Source of the DNA: Thermogemmatispora onikobensis
GTDB taxonomy: Bacteria; Chloroflexota; Ktedonobacteria; Ktedonobacterales; Ktedonobacteraceae
NCBI RefSeq assembly: GCF_001748285.1
Contig: NZ_BDGT01000015.1
Location: 42,048 to 106,047, forward strand
Direction of reading: 5' to 3'
DNA length: 64,000 nucleotides
The translations under genes were made by a program, and so were the position numbers. Under the pieces are notes generated by a model, which was not told the DNA's origin, ran no database searches, and saw only the letters and a program-made list of their open reading frames with translations. Below, piece by piece: positions 17,796 through 27,135 of the stretch (position 1 is its first letter; each line of letters opens with the position of its first letter).

Positions 17796-17824
17796 AGTCT
17801 AGCACAGCGGTCTTGTCCTGTCGA
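17796..17824 (-). promoter_or_regulatory. Promoter candidate for mfd
   Basis: On the minus strand, TCGACA (-35, 5/6 match, 17824-17819), a 17-base spacer and TAGACT (-10, 4/6 match, 17801-17796). It would give a leader of about 190 bases before the mfd start. Confidence 0.45.
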
Positions 17825-18120
17825 GAGAGCCAGTCTTCCCACCGGGGACGGCTGATCTGGCAGAGGAAGATGGTGACTCCACTCTCCCCCAGGTTCCGGC
17901 CTGATCCGCCCGATCGCTGACAGTCGGACCTCTTCCCTCCCCGATAACCACGGTGGACCCAGCGGCCTCGGCCCGACGCTGGCTCTGCTCTGAGGGCTGA
18001 TCTCAATCATGCCTTTCTTATAGTTTATCACAGGCGGCCTGGACTTGCCAGAGAAGGGAGCGCGTGCCCGGCTGGTTCTCTCTCGCTCGGCTGATCAGAC
18101 AGGAGCAGAAGCGCTGCTCA

Positions 18121-19608
18121 TTAAGCCCTGGGCGCCTCTAGTTGGCGGCTGCGCACGCGGGCATAGGCCCGCCCGATAGCGGAGCGCAGCCGCTGGGCCG
18201 AAGCTCGTAGCGCCTCATCGCTATCGCGGCCAAAGCCACCGGAGCGAGGAGTCCCTCCGATTTCCAGGATAGCAGGGCCGGCAAAGCCGCGTGCGAGCAG
18301 CTCTTCGCAGTAGCCCTCAATATCCAGGGTTCCCAGGCCCAGGGGCAGGTGATAATTCAATTGCGGCAGTGGCGTATCTGAAACGTGGATCAAGATCATC
18401 CGTGGAGCCAGCGCCAGGTAGGCGGGCAGAGCTTCAGGAAGGGTATGATTGACGTCCCAGACAAAGCCCAGCGTGGGCACTTGTTCCAGCAACCAGGCGC
18501 AGCGGTCAGGTTGAGCAAAGAGGCCAGCCTCGGGCTCATTCTGCTCGATCCCCAGCAAGAAAGCTGGAGTCTGGGAGGCTGCAAAGGTCTGAGCCTCCTG
18601 CAGGGCGGAGACAAGGCGCTCTTCCAATGTCCGCAGGGCGTCAGGGCTGCGGAGAGAGGTCGTGAGATGAAAATGCACGCGACTACAGGGTAAACGACGG
18701 ATCGCTGTCAGGTTGGCGCGTAGCACTGTGGCCAGGGTCGCCCCGTTTGCCGTGGTTCCCGCAGCAGTGAGAGGAAGCGCGATCTCCAGAGCGCAAGACA
18801 GGCCAGCCTCCTGCAGAGCCGCTGAGACTGTCTCAAAGGAATCTCCCAGCGTCTGCTCACTGAGTCCTGTCTCTGAGCCACGGAGCTGCAGCCACTGGAA
18901 GCCACAGGAGCGAGCAAAGGCAATCTCCTCGCGCAGTGGGCGCCAGTGGGAACGAAAAAGGCGGGCCACCATACCGATCTGGATTGGGGGGCGGCGGGCT
19001 TGTTGGCGCTGGCGTTGTGCTTCTGCGCGGCGTCGAGCCTCTGGATCGCTGTTCACCACACTCATGGCCGCCTCCAGGCCGCGTGTGAGCACCAGCTCGA
19101 TGGCCGCCACCGCCTCGTCTTCAGCCTGCTCAAGCTGACTGCGCTCAGCAGCGGGAGGGGCCCCCAGCACGTAATCGATCACGCTCATACGTGAGTTGCT
19201 CGGGCGCCCGACGCCAACGCGCAGGCGCGGGAACTGGTCGCTGTGCAGGTGATGAACGATGCTCTCCAGCCCATTGTGACCGCCGGTGCTCCCGCGGGCA
19301 CGCAGGCGCAAACGTCCGACGGGAAGGTCGAGGTCATCGCAGACAACCAGGATATCCTGGGGAGCAAGCCGGTACCAGCGAGCGAGAGCGCCCACGGCTT
19401 CGCCGCTGAGATTCATATAGGTCAGGGGCTTCACCAGGACGACCTTTTCACCCCCGAGCATACCACTGGCCAACAAGGCCCGGCTGCGCTCTTCGCTCCA
19501 GCGCCAGCCGAGCTTCTGAGCCAGTTTCTCAACGACGCGGAAGCCGACGTTGTGGCGCGTCGGCGCATATTGAGGGCCAGGGTTGCCCAATCCTACAATC
19601 AACTTCAT
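18121..19608 (-). CDS. pth: Peptidyl-tRNA hydrolase fused to a TIM-barrel sugar isomerase/epimerase
   Basis: A 495-residue fusion. Residues 1-195 are a full-length bacterial peptidyl-tRNA hydrolase, which frees tRNA from prematurely released peptides. It shows GLGNPG (Asn9), TRHNVGF (His19), the VCDDLDLPVG loop and GGHNG (Asn112), plus FPRLRVGVGRP. Residues about 196-211 are an Arg/Gln/Ala-rich linker. Residues about 212-480 are an AP-endonuclease-family-2 TIM barrel (IQIGMVARLF start, GIEQNEP, WDVNHTLPEALP, HVSDT and LEIGGTP), like sugar-phosphate isomerases/epimerases. The frame is uninterrupted, and no ribosome site precedes the internal ATG at the second domain, so a true fusion is more likely than two genes. 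The substrate of the barrel is unknown. Standard Pth is about 190 residues. Confidence 0.9.
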   Translation of the reverse strand: MKLIVGLGNPGPQYAPTRHNVGFRVVEKLAQKLGWRWSEERSRALLASGMLGGEKVVLVKPLTYMNLSGEAVGALARWYRLAPQDILVVCDDLDLPVGRLRLRARGSTGGHNGLESIVHHLHSDQFPRLRVGVGRPSNSRMSVIDYVLGAPPAAERSQLEQAEDEAVAAIELVLTRGLEAAMSVVNSDPEARRRAEAQRQRQQARRPPIQIGMVARLFRSHWRPLREEIAFARSCGFQWLQLRGSETGLSEQTLGDSFETVSAALQEAGLSCALEIALPLTAAGTTANGATLATVLRANLTAIRRLPCSRVHFHLTTSLRSPDALRTLEERLVSALQEAQTFAASQTPAFLLGIEQNEPEAGLFAQPDRCAWLLEQVPTLGFVWDVNHTLPEALPAYLALAPRMILIHVSDTPLPQLNYHLPLGLGTLDIEGYCEELLARGFAGPAILEIGGTPRSGGFGRDSDEALRASAQRLRSAIGRAYARVRSRQLEAPRA

Positions 19609-19681
19609 CTATTGCTAGTTCAGACACCTGTCATCTATTTTTTGGAGGAAAAGACGAAAAGAGAGCCGGACTATGGTCAGG

Positions 19682-20860
19682 TTAGCGACCGTAGGCCAGG
19701 CGCACGGCCAGGTACTGGGGCAGGCCAGCCTTAATGATTTTCTCCTGTGTCTTCTTAATATCGTAGGGCACGCGGTAGAACTCGAAGCCGGCTTCTGTAT
19801 CGTAGATCATAAAAGCAGCACGTGGATCGCCATCGCGTGGCTGCCCCACTCCGCCGGGATTGATGATCGCCCGATAGCCAGCGGGCGGGTTCCAATGCCC
19901 TTCTGGTGGGGTAAGCATCTCATTCGTGACCTTGATCATGCTCTGACTGAGGCCGAGCAAAGCCAGCAACTCCTCAATCTCGCTGTTGAGGCGGTCCTCA
20001 GCGTTCAGAATCTCCTCCTCGGAAGTTCGCGATTCGATCGCCTCAAGCGCTGCCACAATATCGGCATACTCGCCCTCCTGCGGGTCCGACTCGGTTCCAG
20101 GCGTCTTTTCGTCTGTGGGAGCATGATCAGCATCGGTTGCCTCTCTGGTTGTCGCTGGAGCCGCCGTCTTTGTAGCAGTTCCCTGGACTTCCTCGACAGT
20201 TCCTTCCTCTGTCAGCTCTCGCCTCTCATCCTCGCCCAGACCGGTGGAAGGGGACGGCTCTGAGCCTGAAGCACGGGCGCGGCTCTCATCAGCCTCGGCG
20301 CCGGTCTCAGCAGAAGCCGTTTCCTGCGCGCGCTCCTCGGAAGCCTCGGCGCTGCCGGCCTGGTTAGCAGCCAGCGGCTGCTGGAAGATCACTGGAATAT
20401 GGGTATGGCCCACAAAGCAAAAGCGGCTGCTAAAATGCTGGAAGCTACGCTCGGCAAGCACCTCGGAGGTAAGGTACTCCCAGAGGGGGCCGTAAGGGCT
20501 CCCATGCACGAGCGTAACATCGCCGATATCGAGGCGCTCCGGCAGGTTAGCCAGAAACTCGCGGTGCTCTTCTGTCAACTGCTGAGCGGTCCACTCGGCG
20601 GAGATGCGCGCGGCGGCGCTAAAGTCGTCAAGATCGATCTTGTTCACCGCCGCCCAGTCGTGGTTGCCCGCGATGATCACATCAGTACGCTCGCGCAGCA
20701 AAGAGATACAGGCGTTGGGGTCGGGGCCATAGCCAACCAGGTCCCCCAAGAACCAGATCTGATCGATGGGTTTCTCTTTAGAGATTTCATCGATCTTGGC
20801 CAGCACTGCTTCCAGTGCTTCCAGGTTCGCGTGTATATCGCTGAAAACGGCGTAACGCAT
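19682..20860 (-). CDS. Metallophosphoesterase with a long acidic insert
   Basis: A 392-residue protein of the calcineurin-like YfcE/MJ0936 phosphodiesterase family. The dinuclear metal site is complete: FSDIHAN (Asp8, His10), LGDLVGYG (Asp40), GNHDW (Asn66, His67), VHGSP and GHTH. Between the GHTH strand and the final GGVGQPRDGDPR block lies an insert of about 150 residues, very rich in Glu, Ala, Thr and Ser with no predicted fold; such enzymes are usually about 240 residues. The start at 20860 follows AAGGA at good spacing and begins with the family motif MRYAVFSDIH. Substrate is unknown. Neighbours on the same strand are the carboxypeptidase upstream and pth downstream. Confidence 0.88.
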   Translation of the reverse strand: MRYAVFSDIHANLEALEAVLAKIDEISKEKPIDQIWFLGDLVGYGPDPNACISLLRERTDVIIAGNHDWAAVNKIDLDDFSAAARISAEWTAQQLTEEHREFLANLPERLDIGDVTLVHGSPYGPLWEYLTSEVLAERSFQHFSSRFCFVGHTHIPVIFQQPLAANQAGSAEASEERAQETASAETGAEADESRARASGSEPSPSTGLGEDERRELTEEGTVEEVQGTATKTAAPATTREATDADHAPTDEKTPGTESDPQEGEYADIVAALEAIESRTSEEEILNAEDRLNSEIEELLALLGLSQSMIKVTNEMLTPPEGHWNPPAGYRAIINPGGVGQPRDGDPRAAFMIYDTEAGFEFYRVPYDIKKTQEKIIKAGLPQYLAVRLAYGR

Positions 20861-20944
20861 TGCTGTCCTTTGTGCCAAAGGTTAGTGCGAGCATGGTCAG
20901 GTCGTAAAGCTTATTCTATCATGTTTGCGTCCACCTGACCAGTA

Positions 20945-21009
20945 CGTCTTGCCAGCAAGATAGGCCAGAATCTCGCCGCGCACAGCGGACCTAGCAAAGC
21001 GGCAAGACG
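20945..21009. repeat. 9-bp inverted repeat between carboxypeptidase and phosphoesterase genes
   Basis: CGTCTTGCC (20945-20953) and GGCAAGACG (21001-21009) are perfect complements 47 bases apart, in the 207-base gap between the two minus-strand genes. No T tract follows on either strand, so a terminator is unlikely; it could be a protein site or an mRNA fold. Confidence 0.4.
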
Positions 21010-21067
21010 AGAGAGCACGTGATCTGCCAGGAGTGGCTCCCCCTCGCCTCCTGCCTGGGTTCTGCGG

Positions 21068-22135
21068 CTAGATTGAGGGCGGAGACGAAGGACCTGGAGG
21101 CGCGACGGGCAGTGAGAAACCCCAGTCGAGCAGGCGGCGAGCATCCTGAAAGCGGGCCTGGGAGGTGGGAGTATCCAGCACAACGCCGATCAGGTGATGG
21201 CCGTTGTGGGTCGCCGAAAAGACCAGGCAGTAGCCGGCCTCGCCGGTAAAGCCCGTCTTGATGCCTGTAGCACCTGGGTAGGTGCCTAGCAGCTCGTTCG
21301 TCGAGGTCCAGACGTGGGCCTGATGCGTAGCGGTTGCCGGCACCGAATAGTGGCGGGTGCCCACAATCTGGGCGAAGAGCGGAATACTCATCGCATAGCG
21401 GGCCAGGCGCACCAGGTCGAAAGCCGTAGTGTAGTGGTCTGGCGCCGGTAGGCCATCCGGGTTTGCATAATGCGTCTGGAACAGGTGCAGCCGCAGGGCA
21501 TAGAGGTTCATGAGGGAGACAAACTTCTCCGTCGAGCCGGACAGGCCATCGGCAATCACGATGGCTGCGTCATCGCCCGAGGGCAGCAGCAGGGCATAGA
21601 GCAGATCACGCAGCTTAAACTTTTCTCCTACCTGTAAGCTAGCGTTGCTTCCATCATTATCGCGGGCCTCTTTTACCGCGTCGGCGCCGACAGTAATCTC
21701 CTGATCGAGGTCGCCGATTTGCAGAGCGATGACCGCCGTCATAATCTTAGTCGTACTGGCCATCGGACGCGGCGCCTCGCCATTGATATCGGCCAGAATA
21801 CGATTGCTATCGGTGTCGAGCAGCATCGCCTCAGCGGCTGTCAGAGAGGGAGGCGAGCCGCGAGGAGTCAGCACGGGGGCCAGGGTTGGCCGTGGGGTTG
21901 GCGAGAGCGAAGACGCCCCCACCGTGGGGGTCGTCGTTGTACTGGGACCGCCCGCCAGCCCGGTCCCCCAGGGAGTAAACACCAGCAAGGAAGCCCCAAT
22001 AGCGATACAGGCGGCCAGGGCCAGGAGTAGTGCCGCCAGCATGCGACTGGCCAGTGGCGACAGGCTTGGGAAAGCAAAACGGGGACGATGCTGCTGTTGT
22101 GGCAAGGCCAGGCTCTCCTTCTTCCTCTGGTCCAT
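21068..22135 (-). CDS. D-alanyl-D-alanine carboxypeptidase (S11 family)
   Basis: A 355-residue penicillin-binding protein of the DacA/DacF type that trims the terminal D-Ala of peptidoglycan stem peptides outside the membrane. An N-terminal hydrophobic helix (about 30-54) anchors it, followed by a Thr/Pro/Ser linker. The S11 motifs are present: STTK (nucleophile Ser127, Lys130), SGD at 186-188 in the place of the usual SGN, and KTG at 293-295. The usual C-terminal beta domain of DacA is missing, making it a minimal version. The start has no strong ribosome site, so it could shift slightly. It lies downstream of gatCA in the minus-strand run. Confidence 0.9.
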   Translation of the reverse strand: MDQRKKESLALPQQQHRPRFAFPSLSPLASRMLAALLLALAACIAIGASLLVFTPWGTGLAGGPSTTTTPTVGASSLSPTPRPTLAPVLTPRGSPPSLTAAEAMLLDTDSNRILADINGEAPRPMASTTKIMTAVIALQIGDLDQEITVGADAVKEARDNDGSNASLQVGEKFKLRDLLYALLLPSGDDAAIVIADGLSGSTEKFVSLMNLYALRLHLFQTHYANPDGLPAPDHYTTAFDLVRLARYAMSIPLFAQIVGTRHYSVPATATHQAHVWTSTNELLGTYPGATGIKTGFTGEAGYCLVFSATHNGHHLIGVVLDTPTSQARFQDARRLLDWGFSLPVAPPGPSSPPSI

Positions 22136-22237
22136 CCGCAGTGGGTAGAGGGCAGCCAGCTAGGAGACAGACGGTCAATTGCCTGGCTTGCTCGGGCGAA
22201 GCCAGGCGTCTGGTCTGGACTGCTCTCCCCTTCTCTC

Positions 22238-23701
22238 CTACAGGGACGGGCGCCGGGTGTGGTAGTCCGTCACACGCTGGAAAGCATCGGCCACGCGCAG
22301 AATCGTCGCCTCGGCAAAGGCATTGCCAAGGATCTGCAGACCCACGGGCAGGCCCTCGCTGAAGCCGCTGGGGATCGAGATGCCACAGACCCCGGCGAGA
22401 TTAGCCGGGATAGTAAAGACATCATTCAGGTACATCTGATAAGGATCTGACAGCTTCTCACCCAGCTTAAAAGCCACCGTTGGCGAGGCGGGACTGACCA
22501 GCACATCGCACTGCTCGAAAGCGTGCTCGAAGTCCTGAGCGATGAGCGCCCGCACCTTCTGGGCCTGTTTGTAGTAGGCATCGTAGTAGCCAGCGGAGAG
22601 CACGTACGTTCCCAGCATGATGCGGCGTTTGACCTCCGGCCCAAAGCCATATTGGCGTGTCTTATCAAGAGCCTCCCACATATCGCTGGTGTCGCGATAG
22701 GAGTAGCCATATTTCACGCCATCGTAGCGGGCCAGATTGGCGCTCGCCTCGGCGGGGGCGATGATGTAGTAAGCGGCGACCCCATAGCGAGTATGAGGCA
22801 GCGAGACCTCGCGGATCTCTGCCCCCAGCTCGCGCAAGCGCTGGATTGCCTCCTGACCAACGCGCGCCACCCCGGGTTCCATACCAGGGGCTTCCCAGTA
22901 CTCGACGGGCACGCCGATGCGCAGGCCGCGGATTTCGCCCGTTAGCTCTGCCGTATAGTCTGGCACAGGGGTGGGGGAGCAGGTCGAGTCGCGCGGATCG
23001 GGGCCGGCAATTGCCTGCAGAAGCAGAGCGGCATCGCGGGCTGTGCGTGCGAAGGGGCCGATCTGGTCCAAGGAGGAAGCGAAAGCTACCAGGCCGAAGC
23101 GCGAGACGCGCCCATAGGTTGGCTTCAGTCCGACCACGTTGCAGAGCGCTGCCGGCTGGCGAATCGAGCCACCGGTGTCGCTGCCCAGGGCTCCCGGAGC
23201 CATACCTGCTGCCACCGCTGCCGCCGAGCCGCCGCTGCTGCCGCCGGGCGCGCGGTCCAGGTCCCAGGGGTTATGCGTAGGGAAGAATGCCGAGTGCTCG
23301 GTCGACGACCCCATCGCGAACTCGTCCATATTGGTTTTCCCAAGCATCACCGCCCCGGCAGCCTGGAGGCGCTCCATGACTGTGGCATTAAAAGGAGGGC
23401 GGAAATGCTCCAGCATGCGCGAGCTACAGGTTGTAGGGATATCCTTGGTGCAAATCACATCCTTAATGGCCAGCGGGATACCTGTGAGGGGAGTCACCTG
23501 CTCGCCGCGCTGCAGGCGCTGGTCGGCCTCCCGGGCCTGTTGGAGAGCCAGATCTGCTGTCACCAGAGTAAAAGCACGGATGCGCTCATCGAGGGCGTCG
23601 ATTCGCTCCAAAAAAGCGCGTGTCAGTTCGACGGAAGAAATCTGACGCTGGCGCAGCAGCGTCGCCGCCTCACTCAACGTTAGCTCATGCAAAGCGCTCA
23701 T
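22238..23701 (-). CDS. gatA: Asp/Glu-tRNA amidotransferase subunit A
   Basis: Glutaminase/amidase subunit of the GatCAB complex, which converts Glu-tRNA(Gln) or Asp-tRNA(Asn) to the cognate amide form in the cytoplasm. At 487 residues it has the usual length and the complete amidase triad: Lys80 in LAIKD, the cis-Ser155 in the GGSSGGS loop and the nucleophile Ser179 in SDTGGS. The C-terminal part has the FTIPANLAGVCGISIP block. It starts 3 bases after the gatC stop, with GGAGG upstream inside gatC, so the two are coupled. gatB is not in this window. Confidence 0.96.
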   Translation of the reverse strand: MSALHELTLSEAATLLRQRQISSVELTRAFLERIDALDERIRAFTLVTADLALQQAREADQRLQRGEQVTPLTGIPLAIKDVICTKDIPTTCSSRMLEHFRPPFNATVMERLQAAGAVMLGKTNMDEFAMGSSTEHSAFFPTHNPWDLDRAPGGSSGGSAAAVAAGMAPGALGSDTGGSIRQPAALCNVVGLKPTYGRVSRFGLVAFASSLDQIGPFARTARDAALLLQAIAGPDPRDSTCSPTPVPDYTAELTGEIRGLRIGVPVEYWEAPGMEPGVARVGQEAIQRLRELGAEIREVSLPHTRYGVAAYYIIAPAEASANLARYDGVKYGYSYRDTSDMWEALDKTRQYGFGPEVKRRIMLGTYVLSAGYYDAYYKQAQKVRALIAQDFEHAFEQCDVLVSPASPTVAFKLGEKLSDPYQMYLNDVFTIPANLAGVCGISIPSGFSEGLPVGLQILGNAFAEATILRVADAFQRVTDYHTRRPSL

Positions 23702-23704
23702 CGG

Positions 23705-23995
23705 CTAGGACTCCTCCAACACAGCGTTCACCTTCAGACATTGCTCCTCCTGGTCGGGGGCATTGGCCAGGAGCATCTCCGGGGGATAGGAGGGACCTGG
23801 CTCATCCTCGCGCATCACATTGGTGAGGCGTGAGGCGTGGGCCAGGGGAGAGACCCCACTCACGTCAGCCTCGCGCAGAATGGCCATATGCTCCAGAATG
23901 CTGGAGAGCTGTTGGCGAAAAAGCTCAACCTCCTCATCGCTCAGGCCGAGCCGTGCCAGCTGGGCAATGTGGAGTACTGTTTCTCGATCGATCAA
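23705..23995 (-). CDS. gatC: Asp/Glu-tRNA amidotransferase subunit C
   Basis: A 96-residue small subunit that wraps around GatA and stabilises GatCAB. The typical pattern is present: a helical start with VLHIAQLARLGLSDEE, the LSSILEHMAILRE helix, then a Val-rich and Pro-rich extended segment ending in LKVNAVLEE. The start is TTG at 23995, supported by AAGGAGG upstream and by the family N-terminus. The gatCA order with near-zero gap is the standard arrangement. Confidence 0.93.
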   Translation of the reverse strand: MIDRETVLHIAQLARLGLSDEEVELFRQQLSSILEHMAILREADVSGVSPLAHASRLTNVMREDEPGPSYPPEMLLANAPDQEEQCLKVNAVLEES

Positions 23996-24202
23996 AACCC
24001 CGAGCCTCCTTCAGTCTGACTAACCTGATAATCGGTTTCGCCTTCTCTTCTTCTTTTTTTATACAGTGGAAGCTCCAACGAGCCAGGATAGAGACGCTTG
24101 ACAAGTGAGAATCTGCAGCAAGCGCCAAAAAAGCGCTCACAGGAAGACAGTGCAGGTGATACTGCGCTGCCCAACGGAACAGCAGAGCAGCAAGCTAGTA
24201 AG

Positions 24203-24502
24203 CTACCAGCGGATATGGAAGCCGCTGAATGGCTCACTGGGCTGGCGCCAGTCGATGCGGACCTCATGGACCTCGGCGGCGGAGGGACCACGATGTAGCA
24301 GAGTCAGCAACCGTTCCAGTGCGAAGCGTGGCCCTTGCGCCAGCACCTCTACGCTGCCATCGGCCAGGTTGCGCACATAGCCGCGCAGACCCAGGGCTGT
24401 AGCGTGATGCATGACAAACTGGCGGAAGCCAACCCCCTGGACATATCCCAGGACGCGGGCATAGAGTTCTTGCCTCTCGTTGTCCTGTTGCATGGCTCTC
24501 AT
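24203..24502 (-). CDS. acyP: Acylphosphatase
   Basis: A 99-residue acylphosphatase that hydrolyses carboxyl-phosphate bonds in the cytoplasm. The signature GYVQGVGFR carries the phosphate-binding Arg27, and GYVRNLADGSVEV carries the catalytic Asn45. Length is slightly above the family norm of about 90. The start could be ATG 24502 or ATG 24493; the first has GGTGAG at workable spacing. It heads the minus-strand run, about 200 bases upstream of gatC. Confidence 0.92.
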   Translation of the reverse strand: MRAMQQDNERQELYARVLGYVQGVGFRQFVMHHATALGLRGYVRNLADGSVEVLAQGPRFALERLLTLLHRGPSAAEVHEVRIDWRQPSEPFSGFHIRW

Positions 24503-24935
24503 GATACCATACTCACCCCTCTGAGGATAGTCCTTTCTTTGAGAACGGGACGGATAGCTCAGTGCGGACTGAACGGTAGCAGTGGACCAAAACGAAGAGG
24601 CCAACCTCTGGGCGCCTCAACCCGTCGGCCTGCCCCGTCCGTCTTGCCTGCTTCCCAACCGCAGAAGAGGAACCAGATCCTTCCTTCAGCCAAAATTCAG
24701 CAATCTTTGCTAGACTGGCAGCAGATTGCAAACGTTGCTCTTCTGGCAACGTTATTATAGAAGAAAAACGGAGGCAGACGCTGCAGCGGTCACCAGTGTA
24801 CAGCCCACGGGAGAAAGATAGACGAGGCTGGCGCTCGGGCCAAACTGGTATCATCCAGGCGGGCAGTGTGATACACTAAAGCAGGTTGAGCTGTTCCTGG
24901 ATTCGGGCCTCCGCGACCTGATCGGAGAGTAAAGC
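24503..24935. other. Divergent intergenic region upstream of moxR
   Basis: 433 bases between the minus-strand acylphosphatase and the plus-strand MoxR gene. A GGATAGCTCAG stretch near 24550 resembles a tRNA D-arm, but nothing after it folds as a tRNA. I see no coding sequence and no convincing promoter pair. Confidence 0.45.
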
Positions 24936-25907
24936 ATGCAGTCAGTACAGGATCTCGCCGCTGCTGTTCAGCGAGTGATTCGCAACGTTGAGAACGTCAT
25001 TGTTGGCAAGGCCGAAGCTGTCACCTTTACCCTGATCGCCGTCATCTGTCGGGGTCATGTCTTAATTGAGGATGTGCCAGGCGTAGGGAAAACGGTCCTG
25101 ACCAAGTCCATTGCGCGCTCGATTGGCTGTAGCTTCAAGCGCATTCAATTCACCCCTGATCTCCTGCCCAGCGATATCACCGGTGTCTCGATCTACAACC
25201 AGAAGACGGGCAATTTCGAGTTTCGCCCCGGTCCGATTATGGCGCAGATTGTGCTGGCCGACGAGGTGAACCGCGCCACACCCAAGACGCAGTCGGCCCT
25301 GCTGGAGGCGATGGAGGAGTCGCAGGTCACCGTCGATGGCCGGAGCTATCCCTTGCCCGAGCCATTCATGGTCATGGCTACCCAGAATCCCATCGAATAC
25401 GAAGGAACGTTTCCCCTGCCCGAGGCCCAGCTTGATCGCTTCATGATGAATATCAGCCTGGGCTACCCTTCCCCTGCCGACGAGATCAATATTCTCAATA
25501 GCCAGCAGCACCATCATCCGCTTGAGGATCTCCAGCAGATCATGACGGCTGAGGAGCTATTAGAGATACAGAAGCAGATTCGTACTGTTCACGTTGACCA
25601 GTCCATTCGCGAGTACATTGTGGCGATCACCAACGCCACGCGCAATCATGGCAACATCTATCTGGGAGCCAGCCCGCGCGGCTCGCTGGCCCTCTTTCGC
25701 GCCGCACAAGCGCTGGCGGCTATTCGCGGGCGCAACTATGTGATTCCAGACGATGTCAAGCTCATGGTCAAGCCGACGCTGGCGCATCGAATCATTGTCA
25801 CCCCAGCGGCCCGTGTGCGCTCGGTCACCTCCTCGGCCATTCTGGACGAGATTCTGCAAACGGTGCCGGTCCCGGGCGCCTGGGTCGGAGGAGGAAAGGC
25901 GCGCTGA
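24936..25907 (+). CDS. MoxR-family AAA+ ATPase
   Basis: A 323-residue AAA+ chaperone of the MoxR/RavA class. It shows Walker A in EDVPGVGKT (45-53), Walker B QIVLADE (104-110) followed by [18 protein letters not shown], sensor 1 MATQNP and the SPRGS sensor 2 region. Family knowledge: MoxR proteins help assemble or activate partner complexes, usually with a DUF58/VWA protein encoded next door. Here the DUF58 gene starts 3 bases after the stop and a transglutaminase follows. GGAGAG precedes the ATG. Confidence 0.94.
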   Translation: MQSVQDLAAAVQRVIRNVENVIVGKAEAVTFTLIAVICRGHVLIEDVPGVGKTVLTKSIARSIGCSFKRIQFTPDLLPSDITGVSIYNQKTGNFEFRPGPIMAQIVLADEVNRATPKTQSALLEAMEESQVTVDGRSYPLPEPFMVMATQNPIEYEGTFPLPEAQLDRFMMNISLGYPSPADEINILNSQQHHHPLEDLQQIMTAEELLEIQKQIRTVHVDQSIREYIVAITNATRNHGNIYLGASPRGSLALFRAAQALAAIRGRNYVIPDDVKLMVKPTLAHRIIVTPAARVRSVTSSAILDEILQTVPVPGAWVGGGKAR

Positions 25908-25910
25908 GCC

Positions 25911-27134
25911 ATGCGGAGCTGGCAGACCGTCTTTCTGATACTCTTGATTGTGGTAACGGGCTTTCTGGCCATCAGTAGTGGCTGGAAGGCGCTCTATGTG
26001 GTCACCTACGTGTTGCTGGCCGTCTTTCTGCTCTCGCTGCTGTGGGCCTATTCCAGTCTGCGCGGCCTCGTCTTTCATCGCGCGGCCCCCTTTGGGCGTG
26101 TCCAGGTAGGTGACACCTTCGACGAGCGCCTGATGTTGGATAATGTGAGCATTTTCCCCAAACTCTGGGTGCAAATTGTCGATGGCTCGACACTGCCTGG
26201 GCACCGTGCTGGCTATGTTGCCAGCATGGGCGGACGCAAGCGCGCTCTCTGGCGAGCTCGCACGGTCTGTCGACGTCGAGGCCGCTACCAGCTTGGCCCT
26301 GTGATTGCCAGCAGTGGTGACCCCTTTGGCCTCTTCCGTCGTCACCGCTTGCTCTCGCCAGCGTATGAAATTCTCGTTCTGCCGCGTGTTATTCCACTGG
26401 CAGGCTTTGCCTTTTTTACTGGTGGTCTGCCTGGGAAGGGGCGCAGTACTCGACGCGCGCTGCACACGACGACGAACGCCACCACCATCCGAGAATACGT
26501 GAGCGGCGACTCGCTCAACCGCATTCACTGGCCCTCAACGGCGCATTATAATAAGCTAATGGTCAAAGAGTTTGACCTTGATCCTGCGATGGATGCCTGG
26601 ATCTTCCTCGATCTCCATCAGGCGGTGCAGGCAGGCGAGGGAGAAGAGTCGACAGAAGAATATGGTATTACGATCGCGGCTTCCCTCGCCGTCTATCTGC
26701 TGCGTCAGGATCTGTCGCTGGGCCTGATTGTCAACGGCGAACGCCGGGAGTTCCTGGCGCTAGATCGCGGCGAGCGCCAGATCGAACGTGTGCTGGAGCT
26801 GCTGGCGGTGGTCAGGGCCGGACCAGGGCCGGACCTGAAGGAGGCCCTGGCGCTGGATGCTCTGCATTTTGGTCGCAATACGGCGGCCATTGTGATTACC
26901 CCTTCCACCTCGCGCGACTGGCACGAAGGGCTAAGGCACTTGCGCCGCCGCGGGGTCCAGCTGGCGGTAATCGGACTGGAGGCCGCTTCTTTTGATGGAC
27001 GACCCGTCGATGAGGATACGTGGGCCTTGCTGGAAGGCGAGGGCGTTCCCGTGCTGCGCATCAGACGGGGCGACTCGCTAGCGGAGGCGCTCGAACGCGG
27101 CCCGAGCGTGCGCTCTCTCCAATGGAGGTCTTGA
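25911..27134 (+). CDS. DUF58 domain protein
   Basis: A 407-residue membrane-anchored protein with two N-terminal hydrophobic helices (about 5-47), an extracytoplasmic-looking beta-rich region and the DUF58 signature EYVSGDSLNRIHWPSTA, after which the chain resembles a von-Willebrand-A-like fold. DUF58 proteins are regular partners of MoxR ATPases; their biochemical role is not settled. It starts 3 bases after moxR and ends 1 base before the transglutaminase gene, so the three form an operon. Confidence 0.88.
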   Translation: MRSWQTVFLILLIVVTGFLAISSGWKALYVVTYVLLAVFLLSLLWAYSSLRGLVFHRAAPFGRVQVGDTFDERLMLDNVSIFPKLWVQIVDGSTLPGHRAGYVASMGGRKRALWRARTVCRRRGRYQLGPVIASSGDPFGLFRRHRLLSPAYEILVLPRVIPLAGFAFFTGGLPGKGRSTRRALHTTTNATTIREYVSGDSLNRIHWPSTAHYNKLMVKEFDLDPAMDAWIFLDLHQAVQAGEGEESTEEYGITIAASLAVYLLRQDLSLGLIVNGERREFLALDRGERQIERVLELLAVVRAGPGPDLKEALALDALHFGRNTAAIVITPSTSRDWHEGLRHLRRRGVQLAVIGLEAASFDGRPVDEDTWALLEGEGVPVLRIRRGDSLAEALERGPSVRSLQWRS

Positions 27135-27135
27135 T

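Larger units (their letters stand above)
17597..18120. other. mfd leader and intergenic region
   Basis: 524 bases between the pth fusion gene and mfd. They hold the mfd promoter candidate (17796-17824), an approximately 190-base leader and the tetranucleotide array at 17674. It remains open in the mfd frame but does not resemble coding sequence. No structured RNA family was recognised. Confidence 0.5.

Noticed and set aside
17597..18031. N-terminal extension of Mfd by 145 residues
   Set aside because: The extra residues partly translate a tetranucleotide repeat and are unlike any Mfd; the TTG at 17596 with its ribosome site gives the usual length.
24545..24625. Possible tRNA beginning GGATAGCTCAG
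   Set aside because: Only the D-arm resembles a tRNA; no anticodon stem, no GTTC loop and no acceptor pairing follow.
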